The notes beneath the pieces are model-generated. The model did no database searches. It saw only the letters and a program-made list of their open reading frames with translations, and was not told the DNA's origin. From CBDFGT01 sp965247225 (GTDB taxonomy: Bacteria > Pseudomonadota > Alphaproteobacteria > Rhizobiales > Rhizobiaceae): DNA of 64,000 nucleotides. The DNA is taken from the NCBI GenBank assembly GCA_965247225.1, contig CBDFGT010000003.1:1-64000 (forward strand). The letters are read 5' to 3'. The first letter of the stretch is position 1. Each line of letters begins with the position of its first letter. This document shows positions 1 through 9,677 of the stretch, piece after piece. The translations under genes were made by a program, and so were the position numbers.

Positions 1-962
1 GAGCGCTGCAGACGGGCGAAGCCGCCGACCTGCTTGCTCGTGTCCGTGTAATCCACGTTCAAAGAACCAACCAGACCATCTGTGATCTTGTATTCTGTGA
101 GAACGCCGAACTTCCAGCTCTTGTCGTCTGTCGCGGCAAAGCTGTCTGTGTACTGAACAGCCGGTGTGAAGGTCAGAGTATCAGTTGCAGCCAGCTTGTA
201 GGAAGCAGCAACACCCCAGTTGTTTGTATAATAAGCATTTGACTTGTCAGCATAGGTCGCGCCGAGCTGGAATGTGCCAGGGCCGAGGTTTGCAAGCGAA
301 ACAACACCGCCAACAGCATAAGAGTTGACGTTCCAGTCATAGGCACCGATGATGTAAGCCGAGAAGTTGTCTACCTTGCCGCCGAGCTTGCCTTCGAGGC
401 CGAGCTTGCCGGAAGAGATCTGGTTTAGCGCGAGACCAGCCGTTACAGGACCTTCATATGTGTACTGGATGCGGCTGCCCTTGACAGAACCGAGCGAGTC
501 CACTTCGCCGTTGATACCATCATCGAACCAGTCAGCAAAGTAACCGGCCTTGAAACCGCCGAGCGACAGGTAGGCAGAGTCGATACCGAATGTGCCTGTA
601 GCAGCGTTGGTATTGTAGCCCTTCACAGTTGCTGTGCCGTTGGCCTGGTTGAATTCCATGAAGCCGACAAGGTCACCCAGATCTGTGGAAGACTTGGCTG
701 TAAGAGAGAAGTCAGCCTTCGTGGAAGCATACCAGCCGTTGTCGATTTCACGACCGAAGTCAACGTTGAAACGAACATAACCGCCGATTTTCAGGCAGGT
801 TTCTGTACCGGGAATGTAGAAATAGCCTGTGCCGAATGCATCGCAAACGCGAACATATTCCATTGGCTCAGGTTCGGCAGCAACGATGGCATCAGCAGCC
901 TGGGCACCGGTTACGGCTGCGAAAGCAGCGGCAGAACCGAGAAGAAGAGATTTCATGTTCAT
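1..962 (-). CDS. Omp2-type porin, C-terminus cut by window edge
   Basis: This is an outer-membrane trimeric porin of the alphaproteobacterial Omp2a/Omp2b (porin_2) family, which lets small hydrophilic solutes diffuse in. The protein begins MNMKSLLLGSAAAFAAVTG and has a clear Sec signal peptide ending at AQA-A. The mature start contains EYVRVCDAFGTGYFYIPG and TCLKIGGYVRFN, which are family hallmarks. Alternating beta-strand character (SAYIIGAYDWNVNSYAVGG, for example) continues to the window edge, so the last strands are missing. The ATG at 962 follows GGAGG at a proper distance. Family membership is very secure; the exact paralogue is not. It sits alone, with a long upstream region. Confidence 0.93.
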   Translation of the reverse strand, partial: MNMKSLLLGSAAAFAAVTGAQAADAIVAAEPEPMEYVRVCDAFGTGYFYIPGTETCLKIGGYVRFNVDFGREIDNGWYASTKADFSLTAKSSTDLGDLVGFMEFNQANGTATVKGYNTNAATGTFGIDSAYLSLGGFKAGYFADWFDDGINGEVDSLGSVKGSRIQYTYEGPVTAGLALNQISSGKLGLEGKLGGKVDNFSAYIIGAYDWNVNSYAVGGVVSLANLGPGTFQLGATYADKSNAYYTNNWGVAASYKLAATDTLTFTPAVQYTDSFAATDDKSWKFGVLTEYKITDGLVGSLNVDYTDTSKQVGGFARLQR

Positions 963-1645
963 TTTTGACCTCCAGTCAAATTGTAATACCGGGTTTGGGT
1001 TTTGCTGATGGTCAGCATTCCCTGCCCCATCCCCAATTGTGAAGAAAGTCGAGCGATGTTCGGCCCTGCTTTCTGATGATGAAAATACAAGAGACGCGGT
1101 CAGGTGCAACACCCAAGTGACAAAGGCAGGCCGGTTTTCGATCTCTTGTCATTTTCATGTTGTAAAAATGACACAAAAGCGTCGCCGCAACCGTTAAAAC
1201 CTTTACAAATCCTTAACAAGTCAATGATTTTAAATCGTATTTTCAACAGATCATCAAGGATTACAACCCGTGACCAGGCGTGTAAAGCCTTGCAGCACAG
1301 GCTTTGCAAACCCGTTTTCAACATGCCTGATAGCGTGGACTGTATCAAAACAGGCCATATTTTTCCGGCACACCATTCCTTGCCCGCCCGGTATGAACGA
1401 AGAATCAGAATCGATTTACGACACACAACCGGCAACGAACATGTTCGGCAGCGTGCCATGACACTCTCCTGATCCTGTCGACCGCACCGTTTTTATCCCG
1501 TGGTCTCAGGTGCTGTGCTGCTGCAACGGCAAGGGCCTGTACCGCCACTCCGGCCGCTGCACCTTTCCCGACAGATAGTTTTGAAAAGCTGAAGTTTCCG
1601 GTTGATTACAGATGAAGATTTGATTATCAGCAGCGCATGCCTCGC
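963..1645. other. Porin upstream region / intergenic, no gene seen
   Basis: About 680 bases separate the porin start from the tRNA. The part next to the porin is rich in A and T (roughly 1150-1250) and is presumably its promoter and regulatory region; long leaders are common before abundant porin genes. Short reading frames on both strands have no recognisable product and no good ribosome binding site. I see no RNA gene here, but a small regulatory RNA cannot be excluded by eye. Confidence 0.5.
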
Positions 1646-1736
1646 GGAGAGGTGGCCGAGTGGTCGAAGGCGCTCCCCTGCTAAGGGAGTATACGCCAAA
1701 AGCGTATCGTGGGTTCAAATCCCATCCTCTCCGCCA
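1646..1736 (+). tRNA. tRNA-Ser (anticodon GCT)
   Basis: The sequence folds as a class II tRNA. The acceptor stem GGAGAGG (1646-1652) pairs with CCTCTCC (1726-1732), followed by discriminator G and an encoded CCA. The anticodon stem CTCCC/GGGAG holds the loop CTGCTAA, giving anticodon GCT, which reads AGC and AGU. A long variable arm (TATACGCCAAAAGCGTAT region) is typical of serine tRNAs, and the T-loop GGTTCAAATCC is present. The flanks show no integrase or duplicated 3' end, so there is no sign of an island using it as an attachment site. Confidence 0.98.
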
Positions 1737-1971
1737 TTCCAGACGTGTACGACCGTGAGACACAGGTAACAGGACGTACCCAAGACATGGGTAGCACTCT
1801 CGGTCGGAACGGGTTCAGGGTTTTCTGTTATAGATCACTCTATCCCGGATCATATTGCCTGAATGAGACGCGCCAGAGGCCGTCGTCTGCCTCCTTTATG
1901 CCGCGTTTACAATTATGCCGCGTTTGCAAAGGCCGGGTTTGCCCCGCGCATATCCTTTAACGGCCCCGTTC

Positions 1972-3465
1972 CTACCCATCCGTGAGCGTGCGTTTGACGG
2001 CATTGCGCCAGCCCCTGAGCCTGGCTGTGCGGGTTTTTTCGTTCATTTCAGGTTCAAACCGGCGGTCGCGTTTCCAGCTTGCGGCAAAGCCCTGCCTGTC
2101 CGGCCATATCCCGGCCCGGCTGCCTGCAAGCCAGGCCGCACCCAGGGCTGTTGTTTCCAGAATGACTGGCCGGTCAACCGGGGCTTCCAGCAGGTCTGAA
2201 AGGCGTTGCATGGTCCAGTCCGATGCCACCATGCCGCCATCCACGCGCAGCACGGTGCTTTTGCCCGTATTTTTCCAGTCCCTGTGCATGGCCTCCAGCA
2301 AATCGCGGGTCTGGTAACACACGGCCTCCAGCGCGGCACGCGCCAGCTCCGACGGGCCCGTGTTGCGGGTCAGGCCGAAGATCGCACCACGCGCTTGCGC
2401 ATCCCAGTGCGGCGCGCCAAGCCCTGTGAAGGCCGGAACCAGATAGACGTCCTGTGTGGGGTCCGCAGCCTCCGCCAGGGCACCGGTTTCAGACGCCTGC
2501 CGGATAATGCCCAGACCGTCGCGCAGCCACTGAACCGCAGCACCTGCAATGAAGATCGATCCTTCCAGCGCATAGGTCACCTCGCCGTTCAGGCGATAGG
2601 CAATGGTGGTCAAAAGCCGGTTTCTGGAGCGCACCATATCCGGCCCCGTATTCAGGAGCGCAAAACAGCCTGTGCCATAGGTTGATTTCATCATGCCCGG
2701 CTCAAAACAGGCCTGCCCGATTGTGGCGGCATGCTGATCTCCGGCGACACCGAGGATGGGAACGGCCGCTCCAAATACCGACGCATCGGTTATTCCGAAA
2801 TCCGCCGCGCAATCCATAACGTCTGCAAGCATGACCTCCGGTATTCTCAAAATCTCCAGGAGCTCCCTGTCCCATGTCTGGTCGACGATATTGAACATCA
2901 AGGTGCGCGATGCATTGGTGGCATCGGTCACAAAGGCTGCGCCCCCCGTCAGCCGCCAGATCAGAAACGTATCCATGGTGCCGAAGCACAGTTCGCCTTT
3001 GGCAGCCCGTGTTCTTGCGCCCTTCACATTGCCCAGCAACCAGGACAGTTTGGTTCCGGAAAAATAAGGGTCCAGCAAAAGGCCGGTCTTGCGGGTAAAT
3101 TTCGGTTCCAGATCCTGCTTTTTGAGTTTCTCACAACAGGATGCCGTGCGGCGGTCCTGCCAGACGATGGCCTTGTGGACCGGCTTGCCCGTATCCCGCT
3201 CCCAGACCACACAGGTTTCACGCTGGTTTGCAATGCCTATGCCTGAAAGATCACCGGCGGCGATACCGGCCCTTTTCAAGGCCTCCCCTGTGGTCCAGAG
3301 AACCGTTTCCCAGATTTCTTCCGGATCATGTTCCACAAGACCGGATTTCGGATAAAACTGGGTGAATTCTTTCTGTCCGGTCCCGACGATTTTCATGTCC
3401 CGGTCAAAAATGACCGATCGTGTCGATGTTGTTCCCTGATCAATTGCCAGAACAAATCCGGACAT
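1972..3465 (-). CDS. glpK: Glycerol kinase
   Basis: GlpK phosphorylates glycerol to sn-glycerol-3-phosphate with ATP in the cytoplasm. It belongs to the FGGY kinases. The N-terminus shows the phosphate-binding AIDQGTTSTRSVIFD, followed by ANQRETCVVW and KAIVWQDRRT at the glycerol site, then STYGTGCF, EGSIFIAGAAVQWLRDG and VDGGMVASDWTMQ in the C-terminal domain. The predicted length of 497 residues matches the family (about 500). I chose the ATG at 3465 because GAGGAG lies seven bases before it; the ATG at 3471 is too close to that site. The gene is divergent from glpD, so both probably share control from the 3472-3888 region. No transporter gene (glpF or an ABC system) is beside it. Confidence 0.97.
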   Translation of the reverse strand: MSGFVLAIDQGTTSTRSVIFDRDMKIVGTGQKEFTQFYPKSGLVEHDPEEIWETVLWTTGEALKRAGIAAGDLSGIGIANQRETCVVWERDTGKPVHKAIVWQDRRTASCCEKLKKQDLEPKFTRKTGLLLDPYFSGTKLSWLLGNVKGARTRAAKGELCFGTMDTFLIWRLTGGAAFVTDATNASRTLMFNIVDQTWDRELLEILRIPEVMLADVMDCAADFGITDASVFGAAVPILGVAGDQHAATIGQACFEPGMMKSTYGTGCFALLNTGPDMVRSRNRLLTTIAYRLNGEVTYALEGSIFIAGAAVQWLRDGLGIIRQASETGALAEAADPTQDVYLVPAFTGLGAPHWDAQARGAIFGLTRNTGPSELARAALEAVCYQTRDLLEAMHRDWKNTGKSTVLRVDGGMVASDWTMQRLSDLLEAPVDRPVILETTALGAAWLAGSRAGIWPDRQGFAASWKRDRRFEPEMNEKTRTARLRGWRNAVKRTLTDG

Positions 3466-3471
3466 TGCCAT

Positions 3472-3888
3472 TCTCCTCTTTCCTGAACCGGTATCTCCCA
3501 ATACCCTGGCTCACATCCATTTTTCCAGTGCCGCCGAGGCAATCCTGCAAGACTTTCGTTTTTGTATATTTCGGACAGAAAGGAAAGTCGATGGTCAACT
3601 CTGTTTTTGGATCGCACATAAGAAGACATTTGCTGCATTGGTGACCTGAGGGGCGTCATATCTCTCAATACAGGGGAGGATCCTGGCCCATATTTCGGAT
3701 TTTCATCGTATTTCAGGTTCTTTTGAAAGACAGGGCCGGATCGGGCTTACAAACCTGTCTATGCGAGGATCTGGAATAAGGTCTGTGCAGAATTTTCATT
3801 TGACATTCGTTATGTTTTCTTTTCAACTCGTTATGTGTTCGTATAGTAGTATTTCATGCATTTCAAAATGATTCAGGGAGGGAATTTG
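3472..3888. promoter_or_regulatory. glpK-glpD divergent control region with tandem CGTTATGT repeats
   Basis: This 417-base gap separates two divergent glycerol genes. Two copies of CGTTATGT lie at 3808-3815 and 3829-3836, spaced exactly 21 bases (two helical turns), 50-80 bases before the glpD start. DeoR-family regulators such as GlpR often bind direct repeats containing TTCGTT-like cores, so this is a plausible GlpR operator. A TTGACA at 3800-3805 could be a -35 element, but I see no convincing -10 at standard spacing. No glpR gene is in the window. The repeat is seen; the regulator is inferred. Confidence 0.4.
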
Positions 3889-5400
3889 GTGTCAGACGCG
3901 CAATTCGACATTTTTGTCATCGGCGGCGGTATCAATGGCTGCGGCATAGCCCGGGATGCTGCCGGTCGCGGTTATCGCGTCGGACTGGCGGAAATGAATG
4001 ACTTGGCTTCCGGTACGTCTTCCTGGTCCACCAAGCTGATCCATGGCGGATTGCGCTACCTGGAACATTATGAATTCCGGCTGGTGCGCGAAGCGCTGTC
4101 GGAGCGTGAAATCCTGTGGGCCATGGCACCGCACGTCATTTGGCCGATGCGCTTTGTACTTCCCTATCAGAGGGGCGGTGTGCGCCCGGCCTGGCTGATC
4201 CGTCTGGGCCTGTTCCTCTACGATCATATCGGGGGCCGCAAGCTGCTTCCGGCAACCAGAACGCTGGACATGACCCGCGATCCGGCCGGCAAACCGCTGA
4301 AAGCCATGTTCAAAAAGGCATTCGAATATTCCGACGGCTGGGTTGATGATGCCCGTCTTGTTGTGCTCAATGCCAGGGATGCGCAAAACCGCGGGGCAAC
4401 AGTGCTGCCGCGCACGAAAGTGACATCGGCGCGGCGTGAAAATGGTGTCTGGAACATCGATCTTGAAAACACCGTTACAGGCAGCCGGAAGTCTGTTGAA
4501 AGCAAAATGCTGGTCAATGCGGCAGGGCCGTGGGTTGACCGTGTGCTGCAAGGCGCGGTCGGCAAAAACAATGCCAGCAATGTCAGGCTCGTCCAGGGCA
4601 GTCACATCGTTGTCAAAAAGAAATTTGACGATCCTCGTGCCTATTTCTTTCAGAATCCGGATAACCGGATCATTTTTGCCATTCCCTATCAGAATGATTT
4701 CACATTGATCGGCACGACCGATCAGGATTACACGGGTGATCCCGGGGATGTGCGCATCACGCAAGGCGAAATTGACTATCTGTGCAATGCTGCCAGCGAA
4801 TATTTTTCGGAGCCTGTGCGTCCGGCTGATATTGTCTGGACCTATTCCGGTGTGCGCCCCCTGTTTGACGATGGCGTCAGCAAGGCACAGGAGGCAACCC
4901 GGGATTATGTCCTGAAAGTCGAGCATGGTCCGGGCGAGGCACCGCTGCTGAATGTGTTTGGCGGAAAGCTGACGACATACCGGAGGCTGGCCGAATCGGC
5001 TCTTGAGAAAGTCGGCGAGGCCATTGGTGCCAGGGGGCCTGCCTGGACAGCATCGGGCACGCTTCCCGGTGGTGATTTTCCGGCAACAGGCTATGATGCC
5101 GAAGTCCTGAAACTTGGCCAAAACTACCCGTTTCTGGAAAAGCGCCATGCCGCAAGGCTTGTCCGGCAGTATGGAACGTGTTGTGATCTGGTTTTGGGAA
5201 AAGCCGGAAACATCCGTGACCTTGGCCAGAATTTCGGAGGGGATATTTATGCCCTGGAAGTTGATTACCTGTGCAAGACAGAATGGGCAATGACGGCAGA
5301 GGACATTTTGTGGCGCCGCACCAAAATGGGTCTTCACACGACAAAAGATGACAACACACGGCTTGCGGCCTATCTGGAAAGCATAATGTCCGCAGTTTAG
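3889..5400 (+). CDS. glpD: Aerobic glycerol-3-phosphate dehydrogenase
   Basis: GlpD oxidises sn-glycerol-3-phosphate to dihydroxyacetone phosphate and passes electrons to quinone at the inner membrane. The N-terminus carries the FAD dinucleotide fold (DIFVIGGGINGCGIARDAAG), then SGTSSWSTKLIHGGLRYLE, both typical of the DAO/GlpD family. FGGKLTTYR and the C-terminal domain (EWAMTAEDILWRRTKMGLH) are also present. The frame is open from an ATG at 3856, but the GTG at 3889 has a strong AGGGAGGGA site (3875-3882) at ideal spacing and begins VSDAQFD, so I place the start there (503 residues). It works directly after GlpK, encoded divergently. Confidence 0.96.
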   Translation: MSDAQFDIFVIGGGINGCGIARDAAGRGYRVGLAEMNDLASGTSSWSTKLIHGGLRYLEHYEFRLVREALSEREILWAMAPHVIWPMRFVLPYQRGGVRPAWLIRLGLFLYDHIGGRKLLPATRTLDMTRDPAGKPLKAMFKKAFEYSDGWVDDARLVVLNARDAQNRGATVLPRTKVTSARRENGVWNIDLENTVTGSRKSVESKMLVNAAGPWVDRVLQGAVGKNNASNVRLVQGSHIVVKKKFDDPRAYFFQNPDNRIIFAIPYQNDFTLIGTTDQDYTGDPGDVRITQGEIDYLCNAASEYFSEPVRPADIVWTYSGVRPLFDDGVSKAQEATRDYVLKVEHGPGEAPLLNVFGGKLTTYRRLAESALEKVGEAIGARGPAWTASGTLPGGDFPATGYDAEVLKLGQNYPFLEKRHAARLVRQYGTCCDLVLGKAGNIRDLGQNFGGDIYALEVDYLCKTEWAMTAEDILWRRTKMGLHTTKDDNTRLAAYLESIMSAV

Positions 5401-5537
5401 AAGCCTGTTGTCAGGAAGGGAGTTCAAGGTGTCGGTATCACCACTATATCAGGGCCAACTCTGTGCGGGACTACATGCCTGATTGACTTGATAGCCAAGC
5501 TGAACCGACCTCATACCGCAAAACTGCGTTTCGAGCG

Positions 5538-7466
5538 TCAGGATGCCCTGGCCAGACTCAACTCCTGATCAAGTGCTGGCGCGTAGCCTGACACAAGCAT
5601 CTCAAGATGCAACTTGATATCATCAATGTCGTTTTTATCCATTGCTGCTTCAAGCGAAGCCAGTCTGCGCTCCAGTTCCGGGAGCAGCAGAAAATCTTCA
5701 TGAGCCTTGAGAATCAGCCTGTGGTCTGTAGGCTCGGGATTATCGCCTATCAACAATTCCTCGTAGAGTTTCTCACCGGGACGCAACCCTGTAATTTCAA
5801 TAGCAATATCGCCATCAGGATTTTCCTCGTCCCGCAGTTGCAGGCCTGAAAGTTCCACCATGCGCCGGGCCAGATCGACGATTTTGACGGGCTCACCCAT
5901 GTTCAGCACAAAGACTTCACCGCCTCTGGCCATCGCACTGGCCTGAATGACCAGTTGCGAAGCTTCCGGTATGGTCATGAAATAGCGGGTGATATCAGCA
6001 TGGGTCAGCGTAATCGGTCCGCCATCCCGTATTTGCTGGCGGAAGAGGGGCACAACAGAGCCCGACGAGCCCAGAACATTGCCGAAGCGGACCATGGAAA
6101 ATTTCGTGCCCTTGCCTTTTTGCTGCACATCCGCTGCAAGCGCCTGCAACACCATCTCGGCAAGACGCTTGCTGGCACCCATAATATTGGTCGGCCGCAC
6201 GGCCTTGTCCGTACTGATCAGCACAAAATTCCCGACGCCCGCCTCCATGGCAATTCTGGCCGTTGTCAAAGTTCCGAATGTATTGTTGCGAATGCCTTCA
6301 ACAGGATTGCTTTCAACCAGCGGAACATGTTTGTAGGCCGCTGCATGGTAAACAGTCTGCGGGTGTGTTTCCTTCATGATTCTGGTCAGAACCGCTGCAT
6401 CTCGCGTAGAGGCAAGATAAGCATGGATCCTGACAGCCCCCAGCGACATGGAAACCGTCGCCTTGAGCAGTTCAGCGTGAATCGCGTAAAGCGCAAATTC
6501 GCTTTGCTCGACCAGGACCAGACTGGCTGGCCTGTTGGCCAGGATCTGGCGACACAGTTCACTGCCGATAGAGCCACCGGCACCGGTAACCATCACGGTT
6601 TTTTGAAAGATCTCCCGGCTCAGCAATGCCTGATCCGGGGCAATTCTTTCCCGCCCCAGCAAATCGTCAATGTCCAGTTCGCGCAAATCCGAGACGGACA
6701 CATGCCCCTGCGCAAGAGCCGAGAGTTCCGGCATGGACCGGACCGTGACCTTAGCAAGGCGAATACGGTCAAGGATACGGTTGCGGTCTGCACGACTGGC
6801 GGATGGAAGGGCCAAAAGGACAAAAGCAATATCAAATGATGTCGACAGTTCGGACAGATCTTCAGGATCATATATTGTCAGGCCCGACATAATACTACCA
6901 TGCAGGCGCTTGTCATCATCCAGAAAACCCACGACATTCACTTCACGGCTGCCCGCAAGTCCGGCTGCCAGCTGGCGCCCGGAAGAGCCGGCCCCGTAAA
7001 TCAGAACCCGCGGCAGCAAGTTCCTCCGCAGTGTATCCCGATAGGCCCCGCCAAGCACCGCACGTGTCACAATTCTCGATGTGCCGACCGCCACAAGCAA
7101 CAGCAATGGTTGCAGAATGCCGATAGTTCTGGGAACGCCAGGAACACTGACCACCGTAAAGATACACATATAGAGCAGCGAATAGAGGCCTATGGCACGG
7201 GCAACAGCCATGAAAGCCGACCAGCCGGCATATCTGAAAATGGCACGGTAAAGGCCCTGCGACACGAAAAGTGGCAGGGCAATCAACAGGGATGCTGCCA
7301 CAGGGTAAAAATGTACGCCGGTCAATGCGACCCAGTCATCCAGCCTCAGGTAATAGGCGAACCAGACACAAAAAACACATAAAGCACTGTCCACGAGCAG
7401 AGCCAGGAGCCGCTTTGTCAGACGTGGCAAATTCAAAAGCGGGTTTACTACTCTATCTATAGGCAT
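5538..7466 (-). CDS. Membrane UDP-sugar 4,6-dehydratase, CapD/WbpM/PglF type
   Basis: This is a membrane-anchored short-chain dehydrogenase of the family that makes 4-keto-6-deoxy-UDP-HexNAc for capsule, O-antigen or glycan synthesis. The first 140 residues hold about four membrane segments. Next comes a Rossmann-like domain (IYGAGSSGRQLAAGL) and then the catalytic NAD domain with VTGAGGSIGSELCRQI, YHAAAYKHVPLVE, and STDKAVRPTNIMGASKR, where Met replaces the usual catalytic Tyr, as in WbpM/PglF. Length (about 642) fits the large membrane subgroup. The start is uncertain: I used the ATG at 7466, but an in-frame TTG at 7475 is possible and neither has a strong ribosome site. No other polysaccharide genes are adjacent, so its pathway is unknown. 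Confidence 0.88.
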   Translation of the reverse strand: MPIDRVVNPLLNLPRLTKRLLALLVDSALCVFCVWFAYYLRLDDWVALTGVHFYPVAASLLIALPLFVSQGLYRAIFRYAGWSAFMAVARAIGLYSLLYMCIFTVVSVPGVPRTIGILQPLLLLVAVGTSRIVTRAVLGGAYRDTLRRNLLPRVLIYGAGSSGRQLAAGLAGSREVNVVGFLDDDKRLHGSIMSGLTIYDPEDLSELSTSFDIAFVLLALPSASRADRNRILDRIRLAKVTVRSMPELSALAQGHVSVSDLRELDIDDLLGRERIAPDQALLSREIFQKTVMVTGAGGSIGSELCRQILANRPASLVLVEQSEFALYAIHAELLKATVSMSLGAVRIHAYLASTRDAAVLTRIMKETHPQTVYHAAAYKHVPLVESNPVEGIRNNTFGTLTTARIAMEAGVGNFVLISTDKAVRPTNIMGASKRLAEMVLQALAADVQQKGKGTKFSMVRFGNVLGSSGSVVPLFRQQIRDGGPITLTHADITRYFMTIPEASQLVIQASAMARGGEVFVLNMGEPVKIVDLARRMVELSGLQLRDEENPDGDIAIEITGLRPGEKLYEELLIGDNPEPTDHRLILKAHEDFLLLPELERRLASLEAAMDKNDIDDIKLHLEMLVSGYAPALDQELSLARAS

Positions 7467-7714
7467 CTCATACAACCATGCGCTTTGAAATCACTACACC
7501 CAGGACATGAGTGCCGATGCCCTGCCACTACACGCATGTTCGACAAAATACAATTTAATATTTATCTGATGTAGCAATCCATAAAAGTTTAATAAATAAA
7601 AATAAAATCTTTAATTGTATATTTCGGACAAACTTAACTTGGCAGATATAATAGAGAAACACTGATTTGCTATCCGCAATTCATCCTGTTTCAGCCATGT
7701 TTCGAGTGGTCGCA
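7467..7714. other. AT-rich intergenic region
   Basis: This stretch lies between two divergently oriented genes. It is strongly A+T-rich around 7540-7630 and probably holds the promoters of both. I see no RNA gene, hairpin or clear operator. Confidence 0.4.
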
Positions 7715-8431
7715 ATGCAATCCCTGGTCAGAAATATCTTTCATTCACCATATTTTTCTGGTTACTGCTTGCGCTGCCGTCCTTCAGCATGGTTTATGGT
7801 GTTTACAGCGGCGATGCGCTGCACAGACTGCAGCATCCAACCGGTGAATTTTCGGCACGGTTCATGATTCTGTGTATGATGATCACGCTGTTGCAAATGC
7901 TTTTTTCGACAAGGGCATGGCCCTGGTGGCTAATGCGTCGCAGGCGTTATATCGGTGTTGCGGCTTTCGGCTATGCCGCCCTTCATACCCTGTTTTTCGT
8001 GATCGATCTCAATTCTTTCAGCAAGATCATTGAAGATCTCCTGGAAGCCGGTATCCGGACGGGATGTCTCGCCTTTCTCATTTTTTACCCCTGGCCATCA
8101 CGAGCAATGACTGGTCCATCCGCAAACTGCGCAAGAGCTGGAAGCCCTTGCAGCGCTGGGTCTATCCTGCTGCAGTCCTGACACTGGCGCACTGGCTTCT
8201 TGTCAGCCACAGTCCTGCTGCTGCGAGGATGCATTTGCGCCTCTTGCAGCCCTTGAGGCCCATCGTATCCGGAAAAACGGGCACAAATCCAAAACCGCAG
8301 CCAGAAGATGGCGTGAACGGCTCAAAGCAGGGTTTTCAAATCCAGATCCGGATCGGACAGGGCCGCCACATCCGGATTTTTGCCCGCCTCCAGCAATTTT
8401 TTGCCCGTCACATAGGCTTTGGCATCATTGA
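7715..8431 (+). pseudogene. MsrQ/YedZ-like ferric-reductase-type membrane protein, frameshifted
   Basis: Read across three frames, this gives one coherent heme-binding transmembrane protein. Its pieces run FHSPYF then FWLLLALPSFSMVYGVYSG, then MRRRRYIGVAAFGYAALH, then LPLAITSNDWSIRKL, KPLQRWVYPAAVLTLAHW and finally FAPLAALEAHRIRKNG. Histidines in ALH and LAHW are the usual heme ligands. Three breaks interrupt it: one T seems missing from the T-run near 7753, one T from the run near 8090, and about one base near 8225. Its tail overlaps the 3' end of the convergent reductase gene. If the breaks are real, the gene is dead; if they are base-calling errors, it is an intact gene of roughly 235 codons. 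No catalytic partner (msrP) is adjacent. Confidence 0.75.
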
Positions 8432-9536
8432 TGGCATCGACCGCCATGAACCGGTCGTTGCGGAAATACCAGACGGATGCACTGCCTTCCCGTGCACCTT
8501 TGCGCAGCACAGTCTGCGTGTAACCGAGATTGAAGCCTGCAATCTGCAGCTTGACATCATACTGATCCGACCAGAACCAGGGTCTGGGCAGATAGGGCGT
8601 GTTGCCTCCGGCCAGAATGGCGGCAACGGCTTCGGCCTGATCCACCGCATTTTGAACCGATTCAAGGCGAATGCGGGTTCCCTCCCAGTCCAGAAGCGCA
8701 CAATCCCCCATGGCATAGACGTCAGGGTCGGATGTCCGGCCAAAGGCATCAACGAGAATGCCATTGGCCGTTTCAATGCCTGCAGCCTGCGCCAGCTGAT
8801 CATTGGCAGACGCCCCGATACCGGCGATGACAAAATCCGCGGCAAGCGCTGTGCCATCGCTGAGGATGGCCCCCGTCACGCGGCCACCCTGCCCGGTCAG
8901 TTCCCGCAAGCCTGTCTTTTCCAGGATGCGCACACCATGCGACTGATGGAGGCTGCGGATGATCCCGGCGGTCTCGCGCGCGGCAACACGGCTGAGGATC
9001 CGCTCCGCCATTTCGATGAGGGTGACCTCAACGCCCAGCTTTCGCGCAACGGCTGCCGCCTCAAGACCGATATAGCCGCCGCCGATGATCAGCAGTTTCC
9101 GGCCCCGGGTCATCAGCGTGGCAAGACGGTCTGCATCCTGGTAATCACGCACCGTCAGGACATTGTCGAGATCACCGCCCACGGCCTGCGGCAGGGTGCG
9201 CGGGGACGAGCCTGTTGCAAAGGCCAGATCATCATAGGACAGCACCCGGCCGTCCGACAGGGAAACGGTTCTGGCTTCGCGGTCCATTGCAACGGCCCGC
9301 ACACCCAGATGAATGTCCACCGCATGTTCGCCATACCAGTCCTGCGCACGGAACAGGAGGCGATCCAGGGACATTTCACCGAGCAGGTATTTTTTCGACA
9401 GGGGCGGTCGCTGATAGGGAAGACAATGTTCCCCGGACACAATGCTGACAGGTCTGTCGTCTTGCAGAAGGCGCAATTTTGCAGCAAGGGCAAATGCGGC
9501 CTGTCCGCCACCGATGATGATGAGTTTACGGCTCAA
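8322..9536 (-). CDS. Ferredoxin/rubredoxin reductase-like FAD oxidoreductase
   Basis: This is a soluble NAD(P)H-dependent flavoprotein of the ferredoxin-reductase class (rubredoxin reductase, putidaredoxin reductase, AIF-like). It has an FAD-binding motif at the N-terminus (KLIIIGGGQAAFALAAKL), a PYQRPPLSKKYLLGE segment, the NAD-binding LLIIGGGYIGLEAAAVARK near residue 150, and VYAMGDCAL near residue 280. The reductase C-terminal domain (PRPWFWSDQYDVKLQIAGF) is typical of the group. I prefer the TTG at 9536 (MSRKLIII) because AGGAG sits seven bases before it; upstream GTG/ATG choices at 9566 and 9560 are possible. Its electron-acceptor partner is not encoded nearby, so the substrate is unknown. 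Confidence 0.85.
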   Translation of the reverse strand: MSRKLIIIGGGQAAFALAAKLRLLQDDRPVSIVSGEHCLPYQRPPLSKKYLLGEMSLDRLLFRAQDWYGEHAVDIHLGVRAVAMDREARTVSLSDGRVLSYDDLAFATGSSPRTLPQAVGGDLDNVLTVRDYQDADRLATLMTRGRKLLIIGGGYIGLEAAAVARKLGVEVTLIEMAERILSRVAARETAGIIRSLHQSHGVRILEKTGLRELTGQGGRVTGAILSDGTALAADFVIAGIGASANDQLAQAAGIETANGILVDAFGRTSDPDVYAMGDCALLDWEGTRIRLESVQNAVDQAEAVAAILAGGNTPYLPRPWFWSDQYDVKLQIAGFNLGYTQTVLRKGAREGSASVWYFRNDRFMAVDAINDAKAYVTGKKLLEAGKNPDVAALSDPDLDLKTLL

Positions 9537-9677
9537 TCCCTGTCTCCTGTATCCAAGCATATCCACCTGCAGCGGCGCGAATACCGGGAACAGGAGATGA
9601 TTTCACATCACTTTACAGAGTTGCCCTATCAGGTCTTCCCATGCCCGAAAACCCGGCTTGACAACACGAAGGCAGGG

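Noticed and set aside
1646..1736. tRNA-Ser as an island attachment site
   Set aside because: No integrase gene and no repeated tRNA 3' end are seen on either side.
1506..1763. Minus-strand frame containing GWDLNPRYAFG over the tRNA
   Set aside because: This is the well-known false protein made by reading a serine tRNA backwards; the tRNA itself explains the sequence.
1900..1935. Short direct repeat ATGCCGCGTTT near the glpK end
   Set aside because: Two copies of 11 bases with slight extension; too short and without context to call an element.
3892..5427. A 511-codon minus-strand open frame
   Set aside because: It is fully antisense to glpD, which has clear FAD and family motifs; no recognisable product on the other strand.
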